Positions 52,874-61,376 of a stretch of DNA of 64,000 nucleotides are shown piece by piece; position 1 is the first letter of the stretch, and each line of letters starts with the position of its first letter. The translations under genes were made by a program, and so were the position numbers. A model generated the notes under the pieces. The model saw only the letters and a list, made by a program, of their open reading frames with translations. It did not search any database and had not been told where the DNA came from. The DNA is from Rhizobium herbae (GTDB taxonomy: Bacteria > Pseudomonadota > Alphaproteobacteria > Rhizobiales > Rhizobiaceae): contig NZ_JAGGJV010000005.1 in assembly GCF_017873135.1 (NCBI RefSeq), positions 310,001 through 374,000 on the forward strand, read 5' to 3'.

Positions 52874-53422
52874 TCAGCGACGGGGCGTCGCAAGCCCAAC
52901 GGTGAACGCGGTCAGCAGGTTGCGTCCGTGCGGCCATTCACCGAGTCCGCTTTGTCCGTTGACGTGGCCGGCTGCGCCGATCTCGACAATGCCGCTGCCC
53001 CAGACCTCGGCCTGTTCTTTCTGATAGTCGATCGTACCGAAGGGATCGTCGCTGCTGGCGACGATCAGCGAGGGCATGCGCAGCTTTCCGGCTGGCGGGC
53101 CGGCGAATTCCTGTGCGTCCTGCGGAAACGCCTCCGAGCGCGGATCGGGAACCGAGACCAGAAACGCCCCAGTGACGGGCAGGGCCGAGACCTTTTGCCA
53201 ATGGGCGACGAGAAGGCAGGCAAGGCTGTGGGCCACCAGCACCGGTGGGCTCGCCGAACGGCCGACTTCCCGCTCCAGCGCGGTGATCCAGTCCTCAAGG
53301 TCCGGCCGCTCCCAGTCCGACGGCTGAAAGCGCCGCATCCGCGGATCTGTTGTCTCCCAGAGCGTTTGCCAATGGCTTTCGCCCGATCCGCCGATCCCCG
53401 GCAAAATGATGATATCCGTCAT
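52874..53422 (-). CDS. RBBP9/YdeN-type alpha/beta hydrolase
   Basis: A 182-residue serine hydrolase. The start DIIILPGIGGSGESHWQTLW, the nucleophile elbow LVAHSLACLL, the Asp in ASSDDPFGT and the His in AAGHVNGQSG form a complete catalytic set. These proteins act on small ester or amide substrates that are mostly unknown. CAGGAGAGACC precedes the ATG. It is divergent from the Lrp gene with a 111-base gap, so that regulator may control it. Confidence 0.88.
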   Translation of the reverse strand: MTDIIILPGIGGSGESHWQTLWETTDPRMRRFQPSDWERPDLEDWITALEREVGRSASPPVLVAHSLACLLVAHWQKVSALPVTGAFLVSVPDPRSEAFPQDAQEFAGPPAGKLRMPSLIVASSDDPFGTIDYQKEQAEVWGSGIVEIGAAGHVNGQSGLGEWPHGRNLLTAFTVGLATPRR

Positions 53423-53533
53423 GGTCTCTCCTGAAAATATCGTGAACACCGCAAAGATGCTGGACATGGCGCCGGTTTGGAATGAGAATTCATCGGAAAA
53501 TGCGACGCGTTGCCGATGGATTGAAGGTGAAAC

Positions 53534-54010
53534 ATGGGAATTGCAGACACGGACCGGCCGATGCTCGATCCCACCGATATCGCCATTCTCGAGGTGATGC
53601 AGGAAAACGGCCGCATCGCCATTTCCGAGCTGGGGCGCCGCGTCGGGCTTTCCCAGCCGGCGACGTCGGAGCGCGTCAAGCGGCTGGAGGAGAAGGGCAT
53701 CATCTCAGGTTATGGCGCGCGCATCGATGCGGCGGCGATCGGGCTGGGGATGATGGCGGTCATCCGCCTGCGCACCACGCATGAGCATATCCGCGCCTGC
53801 TTAAAACTGTTTTCCGAAATGCCGCATGTCATGGAGGTCCTGCGCCTGACCGGCGAGGATTGTTTTCTGCTGAAGGTGCTGGTTCCGACGCCGGGAGAAC
53901 TGGAAACGATCGTCGATACCATCGCCCGGTACGGAGCGGTGACAACATCGCTTGTCCTGCGCAGCGAGCCGCCGAAAGCTATCGGGCGCGCTTTGCTGCA
54001 AAGGTTGTGA
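53534..54010 (+). CDS. Lrp/AsnC family transcriptional regulator
   Basis: A 158-residue regulator. The winged helix (DIAILEVMQENGRIAISELG, then LSQPATSERVKRLEEKGIIS) is followed by the RAM amino-acid-sensing domain (MAVIRLRTTHEHIRACL, DCFLLKVLV). It binds DNA as an octamer-type assembly and responds to amino acids or their derivatives. It is divergent from the hydrolase gene. ATG at 53534 is preceded by AAGGTGAAAC. Confidence 0.92.
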   Translation: MGIADTDRPMLDPTDIAILEVMQENGRIAISELGRRVGLSQPATSERVKRLEEKGIISGYGARIDAAAIGLGMMAVIRLRTTHEHIRACLKLFSEMPHVMEVLRLTGEDCFLLKVLVPTPGELETIVDTIARYGAVTTSLVLRSEPPKAIGRALLQRL

Positions 54011-54070
54011 GCCCGCCAATTTTCAGAAGACCGTCACCGCAGCTTCACAAAGACGCGATAACCACCGCCC

Positions 54071-54928
54071 ATGCCAGAGACATCCTCCCCCATCCTCCGC
54101 TTCGGCATTGTCGCCGATCCGCAATATGCAGATATCGAGCCGAATGTCGCGCTCGACCGGTACTATGCCGGAAGCCTTGCCAAGCTCACCGAAGCCGTTT
54201 CGGTCTTCAATGCGACGGAACTCGATTTCGTCGTGACGCTTGGTGACGTCATCGACCACGACTGGAAGAGTTTCGACGATATCCTGCCGATCTATGAGAC
54301 ACTGCGGCACAAGCGCCTGTTCCTGCTGGGCAATCACGATTTCGCGGTGCCGCCGCAGCATCTCGGAGACATCCCGGCGCGTCTCGGCATGCCCGGCCGC
54401 TACCATGACTTTTCCATCGGCAACTGGCGCTTCGTCATCCTCGACGGCAATGACGTCAGCGTGTTTTCGGCCCCTCCGGGCGATCCGCGCACCGCGCTGG
54501 CGGCCGGGCGGCTGCGCGCCCTGCAGGCCAAAGGCGCAATCAACGCCCAACCCTGGAACGGCTCGCTCGGTGACGAACAGTTCGCCTGGCTGTCCGGCGT
54601 TCTGGAAAGGGCGGAAGTCGATGGCGAGGCCGTTCTGGTCCTCGGTCACTATCCCGTCTTCCCGCCCAACCAGCACACGATGTGGGACAGCGAGCGGATC
54701 ATCAATCTGCTCACCGGCTTTGCCTGCTTCAAGGGCTATTTCTGCGGCCACAACCACGACGGCAATTTCGGCGAAGTCGACGGGCGTCCGTTCGTGACCT
54801 TCAAGGGCATGGTCGATACCGAGAGCGAGAACACGTTTGCGATCGTGGAGATTTTCGAAGACCGGATCGAGATCGAGGGCTTTGGGCGGGAAGAGAGCAG
54901 GGTGCTCCGGCTTCAGGCGTCAACGTAG
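54071..54928 (+). CDS. Metallophosphoesterase, ADPRM-like
   Basis: A 285-residue calcineurin-fold hydrolase. All metal-binding blocks are present: FGIVADPQYADIEP, VTLGDVIDHDW, LLGNHDF, LVLGHYPVFP and GHNHDGNFGE. This matches the Mn-dependent ADP-ribose/CDP-alcohol diphosphatase-like branch. The ribosome site is poor. It overlaps the convergent small membrane gene by 16 bases. Confidence 0.88.
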   Translation: MPETSSPILRFGIVADPQYADIEPNVALDRYYAGSLAKLTEAVSVFNATELDFVVTLGDVIDHDWKSFDDILPIYETLRHKRLFLLGNHDFAVPPQHLGDIPARLGMPGRYHDFSIGNWRFVILDGNDVSVFSAPPGDPRTALAAGRLRALQAKGAINAQPWNGSLGDEQFAWLSGVLERAEVDGEAVLVLGHYPVFPPNQHTMWDSERIINLLTGFACFKGYFCGHNHDGNFGEVDGRPFVTFKGMVDTESENTFAIVEIFEDRIEIEGFGREESRVLRLQAST

Positions 54929-55248
54929 CCCAGCGCGGCAAACTGCTCCTTGAACCACCAGAAGCCGGCGGCGGTGACGATCACGACCACGGCGAACAGC
55001 GCCCAGCCGAGTGGTTTCAGGGTATTGCGTTCGGCATCGCGGTAGTCGAGGCTGGTGCCGAACACGGCGAAAGCCAGCCCGAAAACCATGCAGAATGGCA
55101 CCATGAAAAAGGCTTTGAGCGAATAGCGCACTTCCGGCGCGCCGGCCTTGGCCGCCTGAAGCGGCTCGTACAGAAAATACCATCCGATGGCCGCCCCCAC
55201 GGCGAGGATGAACAGGCCGCCGAGGCGATATTTGATGTTCTGGAGCAA
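54913..55248 (-). CDS. Small membrane protein of unknown function
   Basis: A 111-residue protein if it starts at the TTG at 55248, which has GGAG 9 bases upstream; ATG starts at 55311 or 55323 would add 21 to 25 residues. Three hydrophobic helices are visible (LGGLFILAVGAAIGWYFLY, FFMVPFCMVFGLAFAVFG, LGWALFAVVVIVTAAGFWWF). The family is not recognised. Confidence 0.6.
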   Translation of the reverse strand: MLQNIKYRLGGLFILAVGAAIGWYFLYEPLQAAKAGAPEVRYSLKAFFMVPFCMVFGLAFAVFGTSLDYRDAERNTLKPLGWALFAVVVIVTAAGFWWFKEQFAALGYVDA

Positions 55249-55365
55249 GAGAGAATTCTCCAATTGACGTGCAGATTCGCGCAGTCTGACGCATTCCGGC
55301 AAGGATTTCATCCGGGATTGCATGCGTTGCCATAACCTGTCGCAAGCGCGGACGGGAAGCAAGGC

Positions 55366-56094
55366 TCAGGATGGGGCGGGAGCCAAAGGAACGGATTCCG
55401 CCTGTGGCGGATTGTTCACCCTCCACCCCCTGATCCACAAATCCCGCAGCCCGTCGCCTTCGCCGCGGAAATGCGCCTCGGCGGCCTCGCAGCTTTCCAC
55501 CCGGTCGGCGCGGAAATTGCGGATGGCCTGGCGCAACTCGCACCAGCCGACCACCACGGCCGTCGTCGAATAGTAGATCAGCGCCAGCGGCCGGATGGTG
55601 CGTTCGCTGGCGCGGCCGAATTCGTCGCGATAGTCGAGCGTGAGCTTGCGTTCGTCGCGGATCGCCCGGCGCACCAGCGCAAGGTCCAGCCCGGAGGGCG
55701 GCGGCGCGATGGTGCCCCAGGCATGCAGGGCATTGGCGCGCAGGGCCTGGCGCAACGGCGCGGGCATGGCGCCGGCGATCTTCTGGTTGACGCGCTTGGC
55801 GGCGTCCTTCAGTTCCGCGTCGCCGGTGCGCTCCAAAAGCGCCAGCGCCAGCACGATCGCTTCCGTCTCCTCGATCGAGAACATCAGCGGCGGCAGGTCG
55901 AAGCCGGGGCGCAGGATATAGCCGATGCCGCGTCCGCCCTCGATCGGCACCCGCATTGCCTGAAGCGCCGCGATATCGCGGTAGATCGAGCGGACCGTCA
56001 CTTCGAGGGTTTCGGCGATCTGCGCTGCCGTCACCGGCCGCGTCGCCAGCCGGAGAATCTGGATGATCTCGAACAGTCGCGATGCCTTGCGCAT
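55366..56094 (-). CDS. YafY-like HTH regulator with WYL domain
   Basis: A 242-residue regulator. A helix-turn-helix (ASRLFEIIQILRLATRPVTA, AQIAETLEVTVRSIYRDIAA) is followed by a WYL domain (LTLDYRDEFGRASERTIRPL, RADRVESCE) that binds ligands or nucleic acid. AGGTGGCCC precedes the ATG at 56094. It is divergent from the LysE-type exporter, with 137 bases between, and is the likely regulator of it. Confidence 0.9.
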   Translation of the reverse strand: MRKASRLFEIIQILRLATRPVTAAQIAETLEVTVRSIYRDIAALQAMRVPIEGGRGIGYILRPGFDLPPLMFSIEETEAIVLALALLERTGDAELKDAAKRVNQKIAGAMPAPLRQALRANALHAWGTIAPPPSGLDLALVRRAIRDERKLTLDYRDEFGRASERTIRPLALIYYSTTAVVVGWCELRQAIRNFRADRVESCEAAEAHFRGEGDGLRDLWIRGWRVNNPPQAESVPLAPAPS

Positions 56095-56231
56095 GGGCCA
56101 CCTTTTCGTCACCGGGCGAAACGCTCCTGACAGAACCCTGTCAGTTGGGTGGAGCTATAGCACGTCCGAAAGTGCTTGAAAAACAAGCATTGCGCCGATC
56201 GCGGCACTCTCTTGAAAGATGGACAACTGAC

Positions 56232-56870
56232 ATGACCTACGCGGAAAACCTCTGGCTCTTCTTCACGCTGCTCTTCGGCATCATCATCGTGCCCGGCATG
56301 GACATGGTCTTCGTCATGGCCAATGCGCTGACCGGCGGCCGGGCATCGGGATTGACGGCGACGGCCGGCATCATGGCGGGCGGCGTTTTCCACACGCTCT
56401 ATGCGGCGCTCGGCGTCGGCTTCCTTTTGCATCTGGTGCCGGAACTGTTCAACGTGCTGCTGCTGGCGGGGGCGGCCTATATCGCCTGGATCGGCTTTTC
56501 GTTGGCCCGCAGCAGCATTGCGATTGCCTCGGTCGAGCCGGGCGCGCGGCTGTCGCTCTGGACGAGTTTTCGCCGTGGCGCGCTGACCAGCATTCTCAAT
56601 CCTAAGGCCTATCTGTTCATGCTGGCCGTCTATCCGCAGTTCCTGAAGCCCCAGTTCGGGCCGCTCTGGTCGCAGGTGCTGATCATGGCGCTCATGATCT
56701 CGGCCACGCAGCTTGCCGTCTATGGCAGCCTGGCGCTCGCCGCCGGCCGCAGCCGCGACGTCATCGTCGCCAGCCCGCGCGCCACGGCGATCATCGGCAG
56801 GACGGTGGGTGTGGTACTGATCGCGGTGGCGGCGCTGACCGCGTGGCAGGGGTGGACATCATTGGCGTAA
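56232..56870 (+). CDS. LysE family amino acid exporter
   Basis: A 212-residue inner-membrane protein of the RhtB/LysE type, with six helices. Signature segments are WLFFTLLFGIIIVPGMDMVF and FRRGALTSILNPKAYLFMLA. Such proteins export basic amino acids, homoserine, threonine or cysteine derivatives. The divergent WYL regulator suggests substrate-dependent control. The ATG follows GGACAACTGAC. Confidence 0.9.
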   Translation: MTYAENLWLFFTLLFGIIIVPGMDMVFVMANALTGGRASGLTATAGIMAGGVFHTLYAALGVGFLLHLVPELFNVLLLAGAAYIAWIGFSLARSSIAIASVEPGARLSLWTSFRRGALTSILNPKAYLFMLAVYPQFLKPQFGPLWSQVLIMALMISATQLAVYGSLALAAGRSRDVIVASPRATAIIGRTVGVVLIAVAALTAWQGWTSLA

Positions 56871-57066
56871 AGCGCGCCGTTTTTCATGATGTCCCAAACA
56901 TGAGTATCTTTATCCTGTTTAATCAGACGGTTGCCGTCCTGAAAATAAATCCATCTCAAAAAAATGTTACTTCCTTCGAAGCGCCAAAATGCAATCATGC
57001 CGGCGCATCGATCGAGAGACCCGCTTCGCAAATCCTTGCGGCGTCTCGCCAGAGCTGGAGACTTTG

Positions 57067-57504
57067 ATGAAGTTGAAAATGATACTGACGGCACTCGTGA
57101 TTGCAGGCTGCGGCGTGAGCGCCGTTATCGCCGCGGATGATCCGGTCAAGATTCGCGAAGGACTGATGAAGCAGATCGGCGGGTCGATGGGCGCGCTTGC
57201 TGGCATCGCCAAGGGCGAAAAGCCGTATGATGCGGAAACCGTCAAGACGGCGCTGACGACGATCAGCACCAACATCAAGGCTTTCCCGGACCAGTTCCCG
57301 GCCGGATCGGAAGCCAATTCCGAGGCGAGCCCGAAGATCTGGGAAAGCACGGACGACTTCAAGGCCCATGCCGCCAAGCTCGGCGCCGACGCCGATACGG
57401 TGCTGGCCCAGCTTCCGGCGGACCAGGCCGGCGTTGGCGCAGCCCTCGGCGTCATCGGCAAGAATTGCGGCGACTGTCATCAGCTCTATCGCGTGAAGAA
57501 ATAG
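57067..57504 (+). CDS. Cytochrome c' / c-556-type protein
   Basis: A 145-residue periplasmic haem protein. The signal peptide MILTALVIAGCGVSAVIAAD is followed by a four-helix bundle and the C-terminal haem site CGDCHQLYRVKK, where CxxCH sits near the end as in cytochromes c' and c-556. It carries electrons or binds gases such as nitric oxide. CTGGAGACTTTG precedes the ATG. It is 91 bases from a di-haem cytochrome gene on the same strand. Confidence 0.9.
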   Translation: MKLKMILTALVIAGCGVSAVIAADDPVKIREGLMKQIGGSMGALAGIAKGEKPYDAETVKTALTTISTNIKAFPDQFPAGSEANSEASPKIWESTDDFKAHAAKLGADADTVLAQLPADQAGVGAALGVIGKNCGDCHQLYRVKK

Positions 57505-57595
57505 CGGTAGGGCACACCATTCCAAAAATCCGATCAGGCGTGCGGGCATTTTGCCGGCGCGCCTGATCCCGTATGTTGGACAAGAGGAGATGGCG

Positions 57596-58531
57596 ATGGG
57601 CGCACGCGTGCGGAAACTGGTGTCGGCGGTGGTCCTGTTCGGCGTCGTGGCGGGTGGCACCGCCTGGTTCCTGACCAAGCCCGAACCTTGGCCGGCCAGC
57701 CATTGGGATGGGCTCGGCGAGCCCGATATCGCCAATGGCGAGCAGGTATTCTGGGCGGGCGGCTGCACCAGCTGTCATGCGGCGCCGAAATCCGAAGGCG
57801 ATGCCAAGCTCGTCTTGACCGGCGGCTTGCCGCTGAAAAGCCCGTTCGGCACGTTCCATGTCCCGAATATCTCCCCGGATGACACCGCGGGCATCGGCGG
57901 CTGGACGCTCGCCGAGTTCGGCGATGCGATGACGCGCGGCGTTGGCAAAAAGGGTGAACACCTTTATCCGTCCTTCCCCTACGGCTCCTATGCCAGGCTG
58001 ACGCCGAAGGATATCAACGATCTCTGGGGCTTCCTGAAAACCCTGCCGAAGAGCGCCAATGTCGCAGCCCCGCATGATCTGCCGTTCCCGTTCAATATCC
58101 GCCTCTCGCTTGGCGGCTGGAAGCTGCTGTTCTTCACCGACAAGCCGCGCGTCACGGTCGACACCAGCAACCCGAAGATCGCTCGCGGCCAGTATCTCGT
58201 CGAAGGTCCCGGTCATTGCGGCGAGTGCCACACGCCGCGCAATGCGCTTGGCGGTTTCGAGACGGCTGAGTGGCTGGCAGGCGCCCCCAATCCGGAAGGC
58301 GAGGGCCGTATTCCCAACATCACACCGGGCTCGAAAAGCATTGGCGGCTGGAGCGAAAGCGATATCGCCAACTACCTCGAAACCGGTTTCACGCCCGATT
58401 TCGATTCTGCCGGCGGCTCGATGGTCGAGGTTCAGCAGAACATGGCCAAACTGCCGGCCAGCGACCGCGAGGCGATCGCGGCGTATTTGAAGGCGGTGCC
58501 GGCGAAGGAGTCGCAGGCTACTGAAAGGTGA
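57596..58531 (+). CDS. Di-haem c-type cytochrome
   Basis: A 311-residue membrane-anchored or exported protein. A single N-terminal hydrophobic helix (LVSAVVLFGVVAGGTAWFL) is followed by two haem-binding motifs, CTSCH and CGECH, each with its own cytochrome domain and downstream Met-type ligands (TGGLPLKSPFGTFHVPNIS and EGRIPNITPGS). The pair resembles the cytochrome subunits of alcohol or sugar dehydrogenases. GAGGAGATGGCG precedes the ATG. It follows the cytochrome c' gene and is probably in one operon. Confidence 0.9.
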   Translation: MGARVRKLVSAVVLFGVVAGGTAWFLTKPEPWPASHWDGLGEPDIANGEQVFWAGGCTSCHAAPKSEGDAKLVLTGGLPLKSPFGTFHVPNISPDDTAGIGGWTLAEFGDAMTRGVGKKGEHLYPSFPYGSYARLTPKDINDLWGFLKTLPKSANVAAPHDLPFPFNIRLSLGGWKLLFFTDKPRVTVDTSNPKIARGQYLVEGPGHCGECHTPRNALGGFETAEWLAGAPNPEGEGRIPNITPGSKSIGGWSESDIANYLETGFTPDFDSAGGSMVEVQQNMAKLPASDREAIAAYLKAVPAKESQATER

Positions 58532-58659
58532 CGCAATTGGAATCGCTTGCGACGCCAAGATGATTTTTCTGGAAACATATTGGCTTTACTGATGGTGTCT
58601 GTTTTGCAACAGAGTGCAGTAGCTGATATGCTAAGAATATTTTCGGGCAGGAGCGTGTT

Positions 58660-58911
58660 TTGGAATTTAGAACGACAAAACGGTATGTCGCCAGAGGAGC
58701 GCGACCCGATGCTGAAACAAGCGACAGTATGTATCTGATCAAAAATGTTTCAGAGTTGCGAGCAACATACCAGATACGGCTTCTTCTTTTCCGAGCCATC
58801 CAAGAAAACAGAAAGCTCATATTGGACGTTCCCAGAGCTTGTGAGGTGCGCTACGATCTGAAAGCGCTGATTAATGAGCATCATCGTCATATAAAAATGT
58901 CGAAGAACTGA
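58660..58911 (+). CDS. Small hypothetical protein coupled to immunity-like gene
   Basis: An 83-residue protein with a TTG start; it shares one base with the next ATG (TGATG), so translation is coupled. The middle (MYLIKNVSELRATYQIRLLL) and the rest (LDVPRACEVRYDLKALI) are helical and unrecognised. An ATG within the frame at 58729 could also start it. GC content is below that of neighbouring genes. Confidence 0.5.
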   Translation: MEFRTTKRYVARGARPDAETSDSMYLIKNVSELRATYQIRLLLFRAIQENRKLILDVPRACEVRYDLKALINEHHRHIKMSKN

Positions 58912-59324
58912 TGGGGCTATATTTAGCAATTTTTGATGGTGATGAAGAGCTGGACGGGGTTGAGGTAGGAGCATATTCCGACTTTGCTGTATTCCGTGAT
59001 GCCGTGGTCAACCTTGTTGAAGCAGGACTAGCTGGCTCGAGATGTCCAACATTGATCAATCATTCCGACTGCGATGGTCAATGGACACCCAACGAGGCGA
59101 TTCGGCTTGAAATCGAGTTGTTGGCGATCAGCGAGCGATTTCGACAGTTGCCTGCACAGCCCCTCGATGGGGAGTGGAAGCCGAAGATAGCCAAGATGTT
59201 TGGGCTAATGCCTGCCAACCTTTATGACTGCTTTTTTGACGTGGACGGCGAACCTTTGCTGGAACGCTTGCTCGCATTGACCAAATTGAGCGAAAAGCGG
59301 AACTTGCCTATCGTCTTTCAATGA
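58911..59324 (+). CDS. Imm70-like immunity protein
   Basis: A 137-residue soluble protein. It starts LYLAIFDGDEELDGVEVGAY and holds LINHSDCDGQWTPNEA and PANLYDCFFDVDGEPLLERL, a pattern I associate with the Imm70 family of polymorphic-toxin immunity proteins. No toxin is near it. It is coupled to the upstream small gene. Confidence 0.65.
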   Translation: MGLYLAIFDGDEELDGVEVGAYSDFAVFRDAVVNLVEAGLAGSRCPTLINHSDCDGQWTPNEAIRLEIELLAISERFRQLPAQPLDGEWKPKIAKMFGLMPANLYDCFFDVDGEPLLERLLALTKLSEKRNLPIVFQ

Positions 59325-59467
59325 GATCGATCGTAAGCCGTGTCCTAATCGTGCCAAGGGAGCCGCGTCGGAAGCGGTCCGAACTGGCCTTTGAGCCATC
59401 CCTATTGTGATGGCATGGCGCATCCTCTCAGACGCGCCCATCGCCGTGGAGTCTCGAAATCCGCCCC

Positions 59468-59971
59468 TCACGCCAGCGTCTGCAGATACCGCATGCCGGT
59501 CACCGGGCCGGGGGTGAAGTTTTCCGATTCGTAGAAGCGGTGCGCCTGGAAATTGCCGGTGGCAGCGCTGACCGAGAGATAGGTGGCGCCGGCCATGCGG
59601 GCCTGTTCGCGTGCCTTGGCGACAAGATGCCGGCCGATGCCGGTGCCGCGATGGCCGGGGCGGACGTAGAGGTGGTGCAGTTCCATGCCGCGCGCCCCCT
59701 GCTGGGCGCGGTAGAGCGGCACGAGAATGGCGTAGCCGATCAGTTCGCCCGCGGCTTCGGCCACAAGTGCTGTAATCCAGGGCATGCGGCCGAACAGGTC
59801 GCGCTCGAGGTTTTCCGGGGTGACTGCGGCGGCATCGCCGTGATGGGCGGCAAGCTCGGCGATCATCTCGCGCAAGGCCGGCAGGTCGCGCTGCTTGGCG
59901 GTGCGGATGGTCACCATCGGTGCGCGCGTGGCGGGATGGAGAAGCGGTGTCGGGGTGGTCGTCTGCAGCAT
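59468..59971 (-). CDS. GNAT family N-acetyltransferase
   Basis: A 167-residue acetyl-CoA-dependent enzyme. The GNAT fold is evident: TIRTAKQRDLPALREMI, YAILVPLYRAQQ, the acetyl-CoA loop in LYVRPGHRGTGIGRHLVAKA and NFQAHRFYESENFTPG. The acceptor could be a polyamine, amino acid or drug. The ATG at 59971 follows AAGGAGCCTCGAC. An upstream leader peptide and terminator/alternative-hairpin region (60001-60117, see below) indicate that expression is set by translation of the leader. Confidence 0.9.
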   Translation of the reverse strand: MLQTTTPTPLLHPATRAPMVTIRTAKQRDLPALREMIAELAAHHGDAAAVTPENLERDLFGRMPWITALVAEAAGELIGYAILVPLYRAQQGARGMELHHLYVRPGHRGTGIGRHLVAKAREQARMAGATYLSVSAATGNFQAHRFYESENFTPGPVTGMRYLQTLA

Positions 59972-60000
59972 GTCGAGGCTCCTTATGGCTTTCCCGCCAT

Positions 60001-60069
60001 CAGGTGCCGTCCAAAAACAAAAGCCGCCTGATGGCGGCTTGTTTGAACGAGATCAGACAGCCGCACCTA
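60001..60069 (-). promoter_or_regulatory. Attenuator-like region upstream of the GNAT gene
   Basis: On the minus strand three exclusive pairings are visible. (a) AAGCCGCC with GGCGGCTT (60040-60021), a terminator stem followed by TTGTTTTTGG. (b) GCGGCT just after the leader stop (60064-60059) with AGCCGC (60039-60034), which would break the terminator. (c) CCGCCATCAGG (60037-60027) with CCTGATGGCGG (60004-59994), an 11-bp perfect match, which also breaks the terminator. Such alternatives are the hallmark of attenuation. Confidence 0.7.
60021..60040 (-). terminator. Intrinsic terminator between leader peptide and GNAT gene
   Basis: AAGCCGCC-ATCA-GGCGGCTT with a T-rich tail (TTGTTTTTGG) on the minus strand, 27 bases after the leader stop codon and 49 bases before the GNAT start. 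Confidence 0.75.
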
Positions 60070-60117
60070 TGGGAGCAGCGTAAAATACCAACGGGCGATG
60101 TTCGCGGTTCTGATCAT
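60067..60117 (-). CDS. 16-residue leader peptide upstream of GNAT acetyltransferase
   Basis: A short frame encoding MIRTANIARWYFTLLP followed by TAG. AAGGAGAG lies about 12 bases upstream, an excellent ribosome site. It ends with Pro-stop, and Trp-Tyr-Phe lie near the end, features shared with ribosome-arresting leaders such as TnaC (Trp and final Pro). The terminator and alternative hairpins begin immediately after the stop codon. I infer that ribosome stalling or slow release on this peptide controls transcription into the GNAT gene. Confidence 0.65.
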   Translation of the reverse strand: MIRTANIARWYFTLLP

Positions 60118-60349
60118 GGCGGGCAATCTCTCCTTTTCCCGGATTTTGTCAATCGGAAATTCCATGCCTGTTAATTTTTATGGTCGAAACAAGATCCGTG
60201 AACGCCGTTTTTCCGGCCAAGACCGGCCACAATCGATGCCTAGGGATGGTCGCCGGCGACGGCCGATGACGTTCAGGAATATCCAATATTGATAATTCCG
60301 ATCAATGGCTTGCCGGCGCTTTTGGATTCACCTCGGGAGAACTCGTCGC

Positions 60350-61231
60350 ATGCCGTTCACACTCAATCGCAGGTCTTTCATCATCGGATCAAGCCTGCTT
60401 CTGCCCGCAGTCGGCTTCAGCGCTGGAACCGCCTTTTCCGCCGAAAACGACATCGACAAACAGCTTGCGGCGCTGGAAAAGCGCACCGGCGGACGCCTCG
60501 GCGTCTTCGTTGTCGATACGAAGACCAATGTCTCCTTCGGTCGCCGGCAGGACGAACGCTTCGCCATGTGCTCGACCTTCAAGGCGCTGGCGGCAGCCTT
60601 CGTGCTGGCCCGCGTCGACAAGGGGGCGGAAAAGCTTGACCGGCTTGTCCCCGTCTCGAAGGCAGACCTCCTGTTCTATTCGCCCGTCGTGGAACAGCAT
60701 GTCGGCAAGGGCATGACGGTGCGCGAACTCTGCGATGCGGCCGTCACCTACAGCGACAATGCGGCCGCCAACCTGCTGCTGGCAAGCTTCGGGGGGCCGC
60801 CAAGACTGACGGCCTGGCTGCGCGCGATCGGCGACGAGGCCACTCGTCTCGACCGGACGGAGCCGGAGCTCAACGAGGCGAAGATCGGCGATCCGCGCGA
60901 CACGACGACGCCCGCGGCAATGACGCGGACGCTCGGCAAGCTGATGCTCGAGGATGTGCTGTCACCGGCATCGCGTGATCAGTTCACCGCCTGGCTGGTG
61001 GCCAACACAACGGGCGGAAAGCGGCTGAGGGCAGGGCTTCCCAAGGGCTGGACGGTCGGCGAAAAGACCGGCACCAGCGGCCATGGCGAAGCGGGCGACA
61101 TCGGCTTCATGCGGCCGCGCGCGGACCACACCATCCTGGCGTCGGTTTATATCGCCGAGGCGGAGGGGCCGACCAAGAAATACGAACCGGTCTTTGCCGA
61201 GGTCGGCAAACTGATCGCCGCGATGGCGTAA
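60350..61231 (+). CDS. bla: Class A beta-lactamase, Tat-exported
   Basis: A 293-residue periplasmic serine beta-lactamase. The twin-arginine signal NRRSFIIGSSLLLPAVGFS precedes the catalytic domain. The class A motifs are complete: MCSTFK (Ser70, with Cys at position 69), YSDNAA (SDN), ELNEAKIGD (Glu166, ELN) and EKTGTSG (KTG). It hydrolyses beta-lactams; the spectrum cannot be read safely from sequence. The start at 60350 is backed by GGGAGAACTCG. No ampR-type regulator is adjacent. Confidence 0.94.
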   Translation: MPFTLNRRSFIIGSSLLLPAVGFSAGTAFSAENDIDKQLAALEKRTGGRLGVFVVDTKTNVSFGRRQDERFAMCSTFKALAAAFVLARVDKGAEKLDRLVPVSKADLLFYSPVVEQHVGKGMTVRELCDAAVTYSDNAAANLLLASFGGPPRLTAWLRAIGDEATRLDRTEPELNEAKIGDPRDTTTPAAMTRTLGKLMLEDVLSPASRDQFTAWLVANTTGGKRLRAGLPKGWTVGEKTGTSGHGEAGDIGFMRPRADHTILASVYIAEAEGPTKKYEPVFAEVGKLIAAMA

Positions 61232-61376
61232 GGCCTCCGCTTCTTCGATGCCATCATGAACGCCAGACACAGCCGGCGCCGGTCCCGTACCGCCGCCGGC
61301 TGTGCTGTTTCAGCGGTCCGGCCTGATCCGCACGCAGGCCCGCGGGCCGGTGCCGTCTTGCCGCATTCCGCAAAGG

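Noticed and set aside
52612-52899. A 95-codon minus-strand frame in the gap after the chemoreceptor
   Set aside because: It overlaps the hydrolase gene end and two hairpins, has no ribosome site and does not look like a protein family.
60147-60152. TTGACA upstream of the leader peptide as the -35 of its promoter
   Set aside because: The hexamer 17 bases further on is AGATTG and would overlap the ribosome site, so it was not listed as a promoter.
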